From NCBI GenBank assembly GCA_910579055.1, contig CAJTSU010000004.1:1-36381 (forward strand): DNA of 36,381 bases, read 5' to 3'. Below are positions 1 to 8,344 of the stretch, one piece after another; the first letter of the stretch is position 1, and the number at the start of each line of letters is the position of its first letter. The DNA comes from an uncultured Mailhella sp. (GTDB lineage Bacteria > Desulfobacterota > Desulfovibrionia > Desulfovibrionales > Desulfovibrionaceae). Under the pieces are notes generated by a model. That model worked only from the letters and a program-made list of their open reading frames with translations, did no database searches and had not been told where the DNA came from. A program made the translations under genes and the position numbers.

Positions 1-512
1 TAATCTTCCGCGCTGTTGTTGCCCGTACCGAAATGAATTTTCATTTTGCCGGTGGCGTTCAGATCAGAGCCGTCATGCTCTCCTCTCAGTGACCCGTCCA
101 GCAGTTTGATGCCGTTAAAATCCGTGGCGTTGGCAATGCGGTCTATTTCCAGGGCCATCTGCTGAAATTCCGAATCTATAATCAGGCGTTGGGTGGAATC
201 ATAGGTGCCGGTGGCGGCCTGCTCGGCCAGTTCCTTCATGCGGATGAGCTTTTCGTCAATGACGGCCAGTGCCCCGTCCGCCGTCTGAATCATGGATATG
301 GCGTCGTTGGCGTTGCGGATGCCCTGATTCAAGGAAGAAATATCCGCCCGCATCAGTTCCCGGATAGCCAGCCCGGCCGCGTCATCCGCCGCCGTGCTGA
401 CGCGCAGGCCGGATGAAAGACGACGCGTGGCCGCGGAGAGCCGGGCATAGTGTGTACCCAGTTTTCCGGCCGTATGGTGGGCCATGAGGTTATTGTTAAT
501 GGAGAGCGCCAT
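1..512 (-). CDS. fliC: Flagellin, N-terminal part (C-terminus outside window)
   Basis: This is the structural subunit of the flagellar filament, exported by the flagellar type III system. About 170 codons are present and the gene runs off the left edge. The protein starts MALSINNNLMAHHTAGKLG and carries the conserved D0/D1 helices, with RLSSGLRVSTAADDAAGLAI near residues 30-50, NDAISMIQTADGALAVIDE around 70-90, and the NATDFNGIKLLDGS motif around 130-145. These match Desulfovibrio-type flagellins closely. The ATG at 512-510 has a good ribosome-binding site (GGAGGG, 5 bases upstream). The start overlaps the stop of an upstream short ORF as TGATG, so translation may be coupled. Transcription probably comes from the sigma-70-like promoter at 689-718. 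Certainty about the family is very high. Confidence 0.95.
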   Translation of the reverse strand, partial: MALSINNNLMAHHTAGKLGTHYARLSAATRRLSSGLRVSTAADDAAGLAIRELMRADISSLNQGIRNANDAISMIQTADGALAVIDEKLIRMKELAEQAATGTYDSTQRLIIDSEFQQMALEIDRIANATDFNGIKLLDGSLRGEHDGSDLNATGKMKIHFGTGNNSAED

Positions 513-664
513 CAGCGCCCTCCGGCAGGGAAGTTATTCTTTACCGAGAGAGAGAGAGAGAGAGAGAGAGACGACGAAAACGCGCGGATGCCCTGAATTG
601 CGCGAAAATCAGGGGATATTTCCCGCAAGAAAACTATTCCGTTTTCTGTCTTTCCAAGATTCAT
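512..664 (-). CDS. Leader ORF with TC repeat, overlapping the flagellin start
   Basis: This 50-codon ORF begins at ATG 664-662, five bases after an AAGGA ribosome-binding site and roughly 17 bases after the expected transcription start. It begins MNLGKTENGIVFLREIS, passes through the (TC)13 tract as a Ser-Leu repeat, and ends GGR-stop with TGA overlapping the flagellin ATG by one base. With 12 or 15 repeats it would instead stop at TAA 536-534, and with 14 repeats at TAA 543-541, both before the flagellin ribosome-binding site. I recognise no protein family. Its arrangement suggests a translational-coupling leader whose reading frame depends on repeat number. It could also be an untranslated leader that merely happens to be open. 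Confidence 0.5.
   Translation of the reverse strand: MNLGKTENGIVFLREISPDFRAIQGIRAFSSSLSLSLSLSVKNNFPAGGR
546..571. repeat. Dinucleotide microsatellite (GA)13
   Basis: This is a perfect run of 13 GA units (TC on the minus strand), uninterrupted, lying 33 bases upstream of the flagellin start and inside the leader ORF. Tracts of this length are prone to slipped-strand mispairing in bacteria, which makes this a candidate contingency locus. Confidence 0.97.
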
Positions 665-688
665 AACGATCCTTCCCGGTTTGAGGAT

Positions 689-718
689 AGTATATGTCCA
701 TAACGCTCAAGGAGTCAA
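689..718 (-). promoter_or_regulatory. Sigma-70-like promoter for the flagellin leader
   Basis: On the minus strand TTGACT (718-713) and TATACT (694-689) are separated by 18 bases. The expected start near 682 lies just ahead of the AAGGA and ATG of the leader ORF. No sigma-28 or sigma-54 flagellin promoter was seen between it and the gene. Confidence 0.6.
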
Positions 719-727
719 ACGTACACG

Positions 728-933
728 CTCTGTTGTAGAGCCTTGTTGAAAATATCCTTGACCGCCGGAGGCGCGAGCGCGGAGAGCTATGGAGGCCGAG
801 CCGAAGGCCGCGCAATGTTTCGCGGAGCGGAGCCTTTGGGCGGCGCAAACCAGCCGTGGATGCATGCTGCCGCCTGTGCCGGAATACAAATACACCTCCC
901 GCACAGCGTTATCAACATGGTTCTACAGCACAA
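728..933 (+). repeat. Dispersed repeat family 1, copy A (near full length)
   Basis: This is the most complete copy of a repeat found in many intergenic regions of the window. It has imperfect terminal inverted repeats: CTCTGTTGTAGAGCC.TGTTGA on the left (728-749), and on the right (911-933) ATCAACATGGTTCTACA, whose complement matches the left end. Inside are a left module (TTGACCGCCGGAGGCGCGAG from 758) and a right module (TGCCGCCTGTGCCGGA from 868). There is no coding capacity. It looks like a miniature inverted-repeat element. Confidence 0.75.
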
Positions 934-950
934 CCGAAAACATCCTGTTG

Positions 951-1016
951 CTGAAAGTAGCTGCCAGCCAGCCCTTATGCTCTGACCAGCAGGTTCCACG
1001 CCTCCGCCAGCGCCGG
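951..1016 (-). repeat. Dispersed repeat family 2, fragment
   Basis: On the minus strand this stretch reads GCGGAGGCGTGGAACCTGC, then GGTCAGAGCATAAGGGCTGG and CTGGCAGCTACTTTCA. It matches the right end of the larger element at 26267-26602 in the same order, with a few substitutions. It directly follows family 1 copy A. Confidence 0.65.
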
Positions 1017-1092
1017 TGTGAAAAAATGGGACTGAACGCAGCCGCGTCCATGTCCCATTTTGTGGTCGTCAAAAATAAGCTGTTAAATACTG

Positions 1093-1707
1093 TTAAATCT
1101 TGACATGCAGATGCGATTTCGAGGACTTGCTGACCATGACCTTGGCGGGACGCAACAGGCGTTCCTTCAATTTATAGCCTTTTTGCATCACGTTCAAAAT
1201 ATGTCCTTCATCCATTTCCGCGCTTTCTTCCTGCCCCATGGCCTCGTGAAGTTCAGGATCAAAAGGTTCACCCGGTCGGCCGACAACTTCAAGCCCGTGG
1301 GTCTTTAATGCGTCCAGCAACAGCTTGCGCGTCATTTCCACACCCATAAGCATGTCTTTACAGGCTTCCACCTTACTGCCGTACTGGAGCGCAAGATCAA
1401 AGTTATCCAACGTGGGCAGGAGATCGGCCAGTACGCTTTCCGCCGCATAGCGCATCTGTTCGTCGCGTTCGCGCTGCATGCGTTTCTTGAAATTGTCCAT
1501 CTCGGCAAGAGCGCGCAGCCGGGTTTCTTCTGCTTCCTTGCCCACATCACAGGCCGGGCACAGCTGTTCCCTGCACAGGCGCTCCAAATCCGCTCCGTCA
1601 GGAGTGCCATTCCCTGCCGGCAAGTCCTGTTCTCCATCCATATGTTCAGGTCCGGCATTCCGCATGTCGGGCTTCTGTTCTTCTTCAAAATGGTGATGCT
1701 TGCTCAT
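1093..1707 (-). CDS. grpE: Nucleotide exchange factor GrpE
   Basis: GrpE is the cytoplasmic co-chaperone that releases ADP from DnaK. The 204-residue protein has a charged, variable N-terminus, a long coiled-coil region (about 55-110, with EMDNFKKRMQRERDEQ) and the C-terminal beta domain with GEPFDPELHEAMGQ, then LNVMQKGYKLKERLLRPAKV. The length is normal for the family. I chose ATG at 1707 (MSKHHHF), 10 bases from GGAGG; a TTG at 1713 is nearer but less likely. The N-terminal region has three cysteines at 45, 50 and 53 (LCREQLCPAC), unusual for GrpE in general and possibly a lineage trait. dnaK and dnaJ are not nearby. The gene lies downstream of the delta' gene, 65 bases away, on the same strand. 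Confidence 0.95.
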   Translation of the reverse strand: MSKHHHFEEEQKPDMRNAGPEHMDGEQDLPAGNGTPDGADLERLCREQLCPACDVGKEAEETRLRALAEMDNFKKRMQRERDEQMRYAAESVLADLLPTLDNFDLALQYGSKVEACKDMLMGVEMTRKLLLDALKTHGLEVVGRPGEPFDPELHEAMGQEESAEMDEGHILNVMQKGYKLKERLLRPAKVMVSKSSKSHLHVKI

Positions 1708-1772
1708 GGTCAAAAATCCTCCGGTCTTTTCTCAAAGTAGACATGAACGGTCAGCTGTCAAGCCTGACAGGA

Positions 1773-2744
1773 TCAGGCCCGCTCATGCGTCAACAGATAC
1801 AGTTCCGTCGCCATGCGATCCATGACCAGCGCGGGATTGACCTGGGCCTGAAGCGCCTCCTGGCATTGGGCGAACAGTTCATCCGTCGCGGGAACAAGCC
1901 GATCCGGCAAATGGCCGAGTATCCTGCCCAACCCCGAGTTTTCCCGCCCCGTGAGCCGTTCCGCCAGCGCTTTCTGGCCGGCAAGGACAATACGCTGGGC
2001 CAGAGCCGCATCCAATGCGCCCTTGACGGATGTACGCTCGAACCAGCCCCGGCCGGAACCGACAAATTCCGCGAGAGAAAGCGCCCAGTCCCGGACAGGA
2101 TCAGGCAAGGGGCGCGAAGGATCAGGCCAAGGCAGAGTCAGAACCCATCCGCGCGATACCAGTGTTGGAAGCAAGCGCTCACGCTGCGGCATGGTAAATA
2201 AAAAGCAACTGTCCGGGCAAGGCTCTTCCAGAGATTTTAACAGAGAATTCGCGGCCTCAATACCGAGGGACTGCGCTTCCAGCACGATGACCACCCGCTT
2301 GCGGCCGAAGCGCGGGGCTTCCCCCAGCAAGGGGCGCAGTTCGCGTACCTGATCTATCTTGATACTGCCTTCGCGTCCGTCCAGAACCACAAGGTCGGCA
2401 AAAAGCCCCGCGCCGATGCGCAGACAGGACGGACATGCCAGACACGGGCCGACTTCCGCGCTCCCGTCTTTCGGCCCGCATTGGCCGACATTTTCACAGT
2501 TGAGCAACGCAGCCCACCACAGGGCCAGCCCCACCCGTTCGTTCAACTCCCCGCCTTCCACATGCAGCAATTGCGGCGGACGCTCCGCAAGCGTCGCCAC
2601 ACGCTCGCGCACCCGCTGCAAATTCGGCACAAGGGCAGAAGAAAAGGCCGTTACAGCCTCTTCCCGGCTGGGCAAAACCTCATCCGCCGCGGCAGCGGCT
2701 TTGGCCCGGGAAGGAGCCTTGGCGGCCTTTTTCGTTTCAGCCAT
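1773..2744 (-). CDS. holB: DNA polymerase III delta' subunit
   Basis: This is the clamp-loader subunit that acts with delta and the gamma/tau subunits to load the beta clamp. The protein is 323 residues long. It has a cysteine-rich zinc-binding segment around residues 83-108 (CENVGQCG ... CLACPSC), then KIDQVRELRPLLGEAPRFGRK and the diagnostic AANSLLKSLEEP motif near 165-176. As usual for delta', no intact Walker A motif is seen. The N-terminal 20 residues are Lys/Ala rich. The gene starts 11 bases after purA, so the two are very probably co-transcribed. The ATG at 2744 has no strong ribosome-binding site, which fits coupling to purA. The family call is secure; sequence divergence from E. coli HolB is large, as expected. 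Confidence 0.9.
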   Translation of the reverse strand: MAETKKAAKAPSRAKAAAAADEVLPSREEAVTAFSSALVPNLQRVRERVATLAERPPQLLHVEGGELNERVGLALWWAALLNCENVGQCGPKDGSAEVGPCLACPSCLRIGAGLFADLVVLDGREGSIKIDQVRELRPLLGEAPRFGRKRVVIVLEAQSLGIEAANSLLKSLEEPCPDSCFLFTMPQRERLLPTLVSRGWVLTLPWPDPSRPLPDPVRDWALSLAEFVGSGRGWFERTSVKGALDAALAQRIVLAGQKALAERLTGRENSGLGRILGHLPDRLVPATDELFAQCQEALQAQVNPALVMDRMATELYLLTHERA

Positions 2745-2755
2745 GAGGCGTACGA

Positions 2756-4033
2756 TTAACGCCGGATCGTCTGGTTACGATCCGGGCCTACGGAAATGAA
2801 TCCCGCTTTGACACCCATGAGTTCCTCAACCCGTTCAATATAGCGGCGGGTATTCTCCGGCAACGCATCCCAACTTGAGCAGGAAGAAATGTCCTCCTGC
2901 CAACCGGGCAGTTTTTCATAGATGGGGGTCACGCGGGCCAGAGCATTGGGCGTCTGCGGAGGATAAAGAACTTCCTGCCCCTGGAACCTGTAGGCGACGC
3001 AAATCTGGATTTCATCAAGCCCGCCGAGCACGTCGATCTTCGTCAGGGCAATGGTGGTCGGGGCGCACAGGCGCGCCGTTTCACGCAACACAACAGCGTC
3101 AAGCCAGCCGCAGCGCCGGGCACGGCCGGTAGTAGCGCCGAACTCGCCGCCCTTCTGCTGCAAATGCATGCCAAGCGCCCCGTCAAGCTCCGTGGGGAAG
3201 GGGCCGGCCCCCACACGGGTGGAATACGCCTTGACGATGGCCACACGGGTGTCGATGGAATTACTGGGCACGCCGGACCCCACAGAGGCATTGTCGGCAA
3301 TAGTATTGGAAGACGTCACATAGGGATACGTGCCGTGGTCAATATCCAGCATCACGCCCTGCGCGCCTTCAAACAGAGCCTTGCGGCCATCCTTTGCGGC
3401 GTCCGACAGCACTGCGCTGGTGTCGGCCAGATAGGGCAGGATGCGCGGCGCAAGGGAAATAAGGCGGCCCTGCACTTCCTGCGGATCCATGGTGGGCACG
3501 CCGTACAGCGAGGCAAAGAGAACGTTTTTCTCACGCAAGGCTTCCGTCACCTTGCGCAACACCAGGCCTGGTTCAGCCAGGTCGCCCGCACGAATACCGA
3601 CGCGGGCCTTCTTGTCTTCATAGCAGGGGCCGATGCCCCGCCCCGTCGTACCTATTTTCGCCTCGGCGCTGTGGCCTTCACGGGCGGCGTCAACGGCGCA
3701 GTGGTACGGCATGATCAGATGGGCCTTGGGGCTGATTTTCAGGCGGTCGGGGCTGACATCGATCCCCTTGGCCGCCAGGGCGTCCACTTCCTCCAGGAAG
3801 GTCTTGGGATCAAGCACCACACCGTTGCCGATGACGCACACCTTGCCGGGATGCAGGATGCCGGACGGGATAACGTGCAGGATGTATTTTTCGCCGTCCA
3901 CAATGACAGTGTGCCCTGCATTGTTTCCGCCCTGGAAACGTACTACAAGGTCAACCTCGCCGCTGAGCAGATCGACGATTTTGCCCTTGCCTTCATCGCC
4001 CCATTGAGCCCCGATGACGGTAATATTACCCAT
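2756..4033 (-). CDS. purA: Adenylosuccinate synthetase
   Basis: The enzyme condenses IMP with aspartate using GTP, the first committed step from IMP to AMP. At 425 residues it is full length. The N-terminal QWGDEGKGKIVD loop holds catalytic Asp13, and GGNNAGHT holds His41, the same positions as in the E. coli enzyme. Other family blocks are GTTGRGIGPCYEDK, FEGAQGVMLDIDHGTYPYVTSS and TGRARRCGWLD. The ATG at 4033 is preceded by AGGAGAGGGAG. It leads a likely operon with the delta' gene. A 145-base gap separates it from the aminotransferase gene upstream, where I see no clear terminator. Confidence 0.98.
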   Translation of the reverse strand: MGNITVIGAQWGDEGKGKIVDLLSGEVDLVVRFQGGNNAGHTVIVDGEKYILHVIPSGILHPGKVCVIGNGVVLDPKTFLEEVDALAAKGIDVSPDRLKISPKAHLIMPYHCAVDAAREGHSAEAKIGTTGRGIGPCYEDKKARVGIRAGDLAEPGLVLRKVTEALREKNVLFASLYGVPTMDPQEVQGRLISLAPRILPYLADTSAVLSDAAKDGRKALFEGAQGVMLDIDHGTYPYVTSSNTIADNASVGSGVPSNSIDTRVAIVKAYSTRVGAGPFPTELDGALGMHLQQKGGEFGATTGRARRCGWLDAVVLRETARLCAPTTIALTKIDVLGGLDEIQICVAYRFQGQEVLYPPQTPNALARVTPIYEKLPGWQEDISSCSSWDALPENTRRYIERVEELMGVKAGFISVGPDRNQTIRR

Positions 4034-4178
4034 CTCCCTCTCCTTGGTCGTCCATACACGACGGAAAATCTTCGGCGTTCATCCGACAGGACGCGCCAAG
4101 TCATTGTTATACGGGCGTTTGCAAAAGGCGTCAACCTTCATGTCCGGACTTCATATCCATAGAAAATACACCCGGTTA

Positions 4179-5330
4179 TTACGCCCGGAAAACAGGCTGA
4201 ACGGGGCTGGCGACATGCTGTGCGCGCAGATAGGCAAGAGCTTCCCGCATGACGCATAAGGCGCGCTCCATACGCGCGGCGTCCGCCTGCGGCCCCATAT
4301 GGCCCAAACGAAACACACGGCCCGCCATCGGCCCCAGACTGCCGCCGACCACAAGCCCGCGCCGGGCCAGTTCGTCACGCCATACCGGCCACTCCACGCC
4401 TTCCGGCACACAGGCGGCAGTAACAGTCGGGGAATTGACAGCCTCCGGACGAGTCCAGAGTTTCAGACCGATACGGGCCAACCCTTCCCGGCATTGCTGC
4501 CCCACGGCTTCATGCCGCGTAAAAATCTGTTCCAACCCTTCGTCCAGCATGGCGGACGCGGCGGCGTGCAGCGCGGCCACACCGAACCAGTTGGGCGTAT
4601 AGGGAAAACGCATGGCATCGGCTTCCGCCCCATGAAAAGGCAGCAGCGCATCGTAGCCCTGATAGCCGACTTCGGCCATACGCGCCCAAGCGGCGTCGCT
4701 CACGGCCACCATGCTCATATCCGCCGGGCAGCCAAAGCATTTCTGGGATCCGCCAAGCAACATGTCCACATGCCACGCATCGGCCTCGACCCTCGCCCCG
4801 CCCAGGCTGGCCACGGCATCCACTGCGAACAGGGGGACGCCGTGCTCCGCCTTGAGACAGCCCAGCGCTTCCAGCGGATTCAGTGTGCCCGAGGGCGTTT
4901 CGCAGTGCACGGCGGTAAGCAGGACAGGGCGCACGCGGCGAATTGCCTCGTCCACAAGCTCCAGCGCCCTTTCATCAATGGTCGAATCGTAGGGCAGGGA
5001 AATTTTCTCCGCCCGGCAGCCCATAGCCGCAGCCATATCCGCAAAGCCGTCCCCGAACACGCCCGTCCCCACGGACAACACCATATCCCCCGGCTTGAGC
5101 ACGCTTTTCATCGCTCCCCACAAGGCGACCATGCCTTCGCCGGTGGGCAGAACCACTTCGTGTTCCGTACCCGCGAAACGCCGCAACATGCCGCACGTGG
5201 CCTTGTACAGTTGCAGATATTCCGTGCCGAAACGGGGCGGGCCGTAATCACGGCGCAGAGCTTCGGCCGCTGCCGGGTGCAGGGTGACAGGGCCGGGATA
5301 GAACGGCAATTCAACATAGGAAGCAAACAT
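4179..5330 (-). CDS. Class V aminotransferase (alanine/serine--glyoxylate type)
   Basis: This is a PLP-dependent fold-type I enzyme of the alanine-glyoxylate / serine-glyoxylate aminotransferase family, cytoplasmic. The 383-residue protein has the PGPVTLHP motif near the N-terminus, RFGTEYLQLYK, the TGEGMVALWG block, the cofactor aspartate in FAVDAVASLGG (about 171) and the PLP lysine at 197 in GGSQKCFG. I chose ATG 5330, seven bases from a GAGG, over a TTG eight codons upstream. The true amino donor cannot be read from sequence. Alanine, serine and phosphonate-type substrates occur in this family, and 2-aminoethylphosphonate transaminase is a related alternative. Its neighbours (purA, feoB) do not help. 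Confidence 0.85.
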   Translation of the reverse strand: MFASYVELPFYPGPVTLHPAAAEALRRDYGPPRFGTEYLQLYKATCGMLRRFAGTEHEVVLPTGEGMVALWGAMKSVLKPGDMVLSVGTGVFGDGFADMAAAMGCRAEKISLPYDSTIDERALELVDEAIRRVRPVLLTAVHCETPSGTLNPLEALGCLKAEHGVPLFAVDAVASLGGARVEADAWHVDMLLGGSQKCFGCPADMSMVAVSDAAWARMAEVGYQGYDALLPFHGAEADAMRFPYTPNWFGVAALHAAASAMLDEGLEQIFTRHEAVGQQCREGLARIGLKLWTRPEAVNSPTVTAACVPEGVEWPVWRDELARRGLVVGGSLGPMAGRVFRLGHMGPQADAARMERALCVMREALAYLRAQHVASPVQPVFRA

Positions 5331-5374
5331 GGCAAACCTCGGTATATGTTTCAATCCACAGTCGCCCCCTTCCT

Positions 5375-5524
5375 GCCGGCTGACTCCGCAGCCGGCGGAC
5401 AGGGAACATGGGGATTCCCCCTCCCTGAAGAAAGGGAAGCAAAAAGGGATTTCATCGCCTTTGCCGTTTTGTCAAGTTCGCTTTTTCGATCGCTCTGTTG
5501 CGGAATAGGGAATACAAAGTATTC
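5375..5524. other. Intergenic inverted repeats between aminotransferase and feoB
   Basis: A perfect 8-bp stem, GCCGGCTG/CAGCCGGC with a 6-base loop, lies at 5375-5396. A perfect dyad GAATAC-AAA-GTATTC lies at 5510-5524, about 20 bases past the feoB stop. Neither is followed by a clear T-tract. The first could slow transcription. The second could be an operator or part of the feoB 3' end. Confidence 0.35.
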
Positions 5525-5542
5525 AGTATGGGATGGTACCAA

Positions 5543-7798
5543 TCAGCCCCACACGGACAAGCCGATGTTGTAGGCCGCAACCGCCACGCCATAGGCCAGC
5601 AGCGTATTGAACACCACGGAGAACACCAGCCAGCGCCAGCCTCCGGCCTCATTCTTGATGACCACCAGAGCCACGAAGCACGGGGAATAGAGAAGAACAA
5701 AGAGCATCAGGGAAAGGGCGTTGGCGCGCGACCAGTCAGGCTGGGTGGCCAGGGTTTCCGCCAGAGAGCCGACGTCTTCAGGGTCAATTTCACCAAGTGA
5801 ATACGCGGTGCCCAGAGTGGATACAAGGGCTTCCTTGGCGGCGATGCCGCTCACCAGGCCGACGTTGGTGCGCCAGTTGAAACCGGCGGGACGGGTCAGG
5901 GGTTCGAGCGCCATGCCCAAACGCCCCCCCACAGTATTCTGAAGCTCTGCCTCGGCCAGATTCTGCTGAGCCAGGTCAAGTTCATTTCGCGCCGCTTCGC
6001 GGGCGTCGTCGGAAGCATCGGAAGGCAGAGCTTCCAACTTTTGTTCAGCGGCAGCAATGGCCGCCTCATAGGGCGCGGCGGTCTGTTCATCAAGCTGAGG
6101 GAAGGTCATGGCGGCCCAAATCAGAATGGACGCGGCAAGCAGCACGGTTCCGGCCTTCTTGATATACATCCAGGCACGTTCCCAGCAATGGATGCCGATG
6201 GCGCGCAGGGTAGGCAGGCGGTACGGGGGCAATTCCATGACAAAGGGAGTGGATTCCCCCTTGATGACAGTGGAACGAAGTAGCCGGGCAACGACCAGGG
6301 CACAGACCCAGCCGGCAAGAAGCATACTCATCATCACGGTCGCTTCACTGCCGGGGAAAAAGACGCCAGCCAGCAGCAAGAATACCGGAAGCTTTGCGCC
6401 GCAAGGCATATAGGGAAGGGTCAGCAAGGTGGCCAGCTTCTCCCTGGGACTGCGCAGCGTACGCGTGGCCATGGCGCCGGGAATGGCGCAGCCGCCCGCT
6501 ATGCCGCCTGCGGTGATATAAGCCATCATGGAATTGCCGTGCAGACCGAACGCACGGAAGATGCGATCCACCATATAGGCCATGCGCGCCATATATCCGG
6601 TGTCTTCAAGAAAAGCTACAAAGGCGAACAGGATAAGCACCAGAGGAACAAAGCTCAGTATGCCGCCCAGCCCGGCAATCAGACCATCGACCACCAGAGA
6701 CTTAAACATTCCTTCGGGCAGCAAATCGGAGGAAACCTCGCCCATCCAGCCGAAGATATCTTCCACCCAGCCTTGCGGATACGCGCCAATCACAAACGTT
6801 GCCTGAAACACCAGATATAAAACAGCCAGCATGATGAGCGGCCCAAGCAGCGGGTTAACCAGAACCTTGTCCAGTTTGTCGCTGAGAGCGAGGCGGTCGC
6901 GATCCCCCACATGGGTGATGATGCCGTCTTTCAACATACCCCGGATAAACCCGTAGCGGTAGTCGGAAATAACAGCTTCCGGTGAAGTTCCCGTAGTGGA
7001 ACGGATATGGGCGCTCACGGCATTGTATTCGGCACGCAGCACAGCTTCAAGCCGGGAATCGGCGGCCTGAAGCCGGTGCCAGGCTTCGGTGTCTCCCTCA
7101 AGCAGTTTGACTGCGAACCAGCGCACGGGAACAGTTGTTTTCCAGATCCCGGCCTCCGTAATCTGTTTCTCCATGGAGGTCAGCACCGGATCAAGATCAG
7201 AACCGTATGAAATCTGCAATCCCTCGCGGGCCGACGCCGAGCGCCCGATTTCAAGGGCGGCGGAAAGCGCTGCGTCCAATCCTTCCCCGGAGCGGGCCAC
7301 TGTCTCTATAACAGGAGAGGAAAGCGCACGGGAAAGCCGGGCCGTGTCGATCTGATAGCCAACCTTGCGGGCTTCATCCATCATGTTCAAGGCAAGAACG
7401 AGGGGCTGCCCCATTTCCAGCAACTGCACCGTCAGGTACAAATTGCGTTCCAAGGCGGAAGCATCAGCCACGTCAATAACGGCCAGCGGCGGGTTTTCGG
7501 TCAGTTCCCTGCGAACGACGACCTCTTCCATGGAATAGGCGGTCAGAGAATAGGTGCCGGGGAGATCAACCAATTGCACGGCCTGTCCACGAGTATGCGC
7601 CACACCTTCCTTGCGTTCCACCGTCACGCCGGGGTAGTTGCCCACATGCTGCCGCGCGCCTGTCCAGGCATTGAACGCCGTGGTCTTGCCGCAGTTCGGA
7701 TTACCCGCAAGGGCAATGCGCGGGCGGCCTTCTGCGTAACCGAGCACCGCCCCGTCGTGTTTGACCTCCGCGCTTCTGATTTGCCGCGCCTGACTCAT
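5543..7798 (-). CDS. feoB: Ferrous iron transport protein B
   Basis: FeoB is the inner-membrane Fe(II) transporter with a cytosolic G domain. The 751-residue protein has the G1 motif GNPNCGKTT at 32-40, the G3 motif DLPG at 78-81 and the G4 motif NMMDEA near 137. It continues with the Nfeo helical region and then about eight or more membrane helices with the Gate motifs GGILSFVPLVLILFAFVAF and CGAKLPVFLLLAGVFF. A charged, Ala/Glu-rich coiled-coil insertion of about 50 residues (YEAAIAAAEQKLEALPSD and onward) sits between C-terminal helices. The ATG overlaps the feoA stop as ATGA, so the two are translationally coupled. Expression is probably Fur-controlled, inferred from the family. Confidence 0.97.
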   Translation of the reverse strand: MSQARQIRSAEVKHDGAVLGYAEGRPRIALAGNPNCGKTTAFNAWTGARQHVGNYPGVTVERKEGVAHTRGQAVQLVDLPGTYSLTAYSMEEVVVRRELTENPPLAVIDVADASALERNLYLTVQLLEMGQPLVLALNMMDEARKVGYQIDTARLSRALSSPVIETVARSGEGLDAALSAALEIGRSASAREGLQISYGSDLDPVLTSMEKQITEAGIWKTTVPVRWFAVKLLEGDTEAWHRLQAADSRLEAVLRAEYNAVSAHIRSTTGTSPEAVISDYRYGFIRGMLKDGIITHVGDRDRLALSDKLDKVLVNPLLGPLIMLAVLYLVFQATFVIGAYPQGWVEDIFGWMGEVSSDLLPEGMFKSLVVDGLIAGLGGILSFVPLVLILFAFVAFLEDTGYMARMAYMVDRIFRAFGLHGNSMMAYITAGGIAGGCAIPGAMATRTLRSPREKLATLLTLPYMPCGAKLPVFLLLAGVFFPGSEATVMMSMLLAGWVCALVVARLLRSTVIKGESTPFVMELPPYRLPTLRAIGIHCWERAWMYIKKAGTVLLAASILIWAAMTFPQLDEQTAAPYEAAIAAAEQKLEALPSDASDDAREAARNELDLAQQNLAEAELQNTVGGRLGMALEPLTRPAGFNWRTNVGLVSGIAAKEALVSTLGTAYSLGEIDPEDVGSLAETLATQPDWSRANALSLMLFVLLYSPCFVALVVIKNEAGGWRWLVFSVVFNTLLAYGVAVAAYNIGLSVWG

Positions 7799-8040
7799 GC
7801 CTTCACCTCCACGCTGATATAATCCGCTTCACGGTTACGCAGGGCCAAAGTGACTCCGGACAGACGCAAGGCAACCGGATCTCGCAATGGGGCATGCCCC
7901 ACCACTTCCACTTCCACTCCGGGAACCAGCCCCATATCACGGATGCGGCGGCCCACTTCGCCATCTGCTCCCACACGCAAAATGCGGCCTTTCTGGCCTT
8001 CCTTCATTTCCCTCAATCCTATGGATTTGCTTTCCATCAT
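7795..8040 (-). CDS. feoA: FeoA family iron transport protein
   Basis: This small SH3-like cytosolic protein (81 residues) is needed for FeoB activity. It has SIGLREMKEGQKGRILRVG, then RRIRDMGLVPGVEVEVVG and VALRLSGVTLALR, the standard FeoA blocks. I chose the ATG at 8040 (MMESKS), nine bases after a GGAG in AAAGGAG; a longer in-frame extension upstream is rich in Arg and Pro and lacks a ribosome-binding site. It overlaps feoB by four bases. The 304 bases upstream probably hold its promoter. Confidence 0.93.
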   Translation of the reverse strand: MMESKSIGLREMKEGQKGRILRVGADGEVGRRIRDMGLVPGVEVEVVGHAPLRDPVALRLSGVTLALRNREADYISVEVKA

Positions 8041-8344
8041 GGTTAGGAACTCCTTTCTCGTATCCTCTCCGTCCCGCGCGGCGCGGGGCATGGGCAATTC
8101 AGCCGCTGACCACTTGACGCGTCATTTCACGATCATTTTCGCGTCCATGCGACTCCGCCGTCTCTCCGGCACCATACAGCCATGGCTTCGACCCGCTGCG
8201 CCAGGCTTGCGCATGGCAGATCATAGTGCGAAATATTTCATGTTGCGGAGCACCAGCCGCAACGTTTCACTGTCCGCTCAAAATAAAAATTGAATTCTAT
8301 ATTCAAAAATAGCGCAAAAAAATTACTCTGTTGAGATTATGGTG
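8041..8344 (-). promoter_or_regulatory. Upstream region of feoAB with a dyad
   Basis: There is no gene here. On either strand TTGAAT-N5-ATTCAA (8289-8305) forms a perfect dyad in an AT-rich patch, about 250 bases before feoA, and could be a metal-regulator operator. A 7-bp stem with an 8-base loop (8242-8263, GTTGCGG/CCGCAAC) may end the transcript of the upstream Cys-rich gene. A Fur site cannot be confirmed by eye. Confidence 0.35.

Noticed and set aside
484..666. Plus-strand 60-codon frame reading through the GA tract as Arg-Glu repeats
   Set aside because: It has no ribosome-binding site and begins inside the flagellin gene. The minus-strand leader ORF has a promoter, a site and a meaningful stop.
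3164..4162. 332-codon plus-strand open frame opposite purA
   Set aside because: purA is unmistakable on the other strand and the frame lacks any recognisable domain.
5350..5375. GTTTCAATCCAC followed by GTCGCCCCC, recalling the other strand of a type I-C CRISPR repeat
   Set aside because: It lacks the internal palindrome and any second unit, and overlaps the leader of the aminotransferase gene, so it is probably chance.
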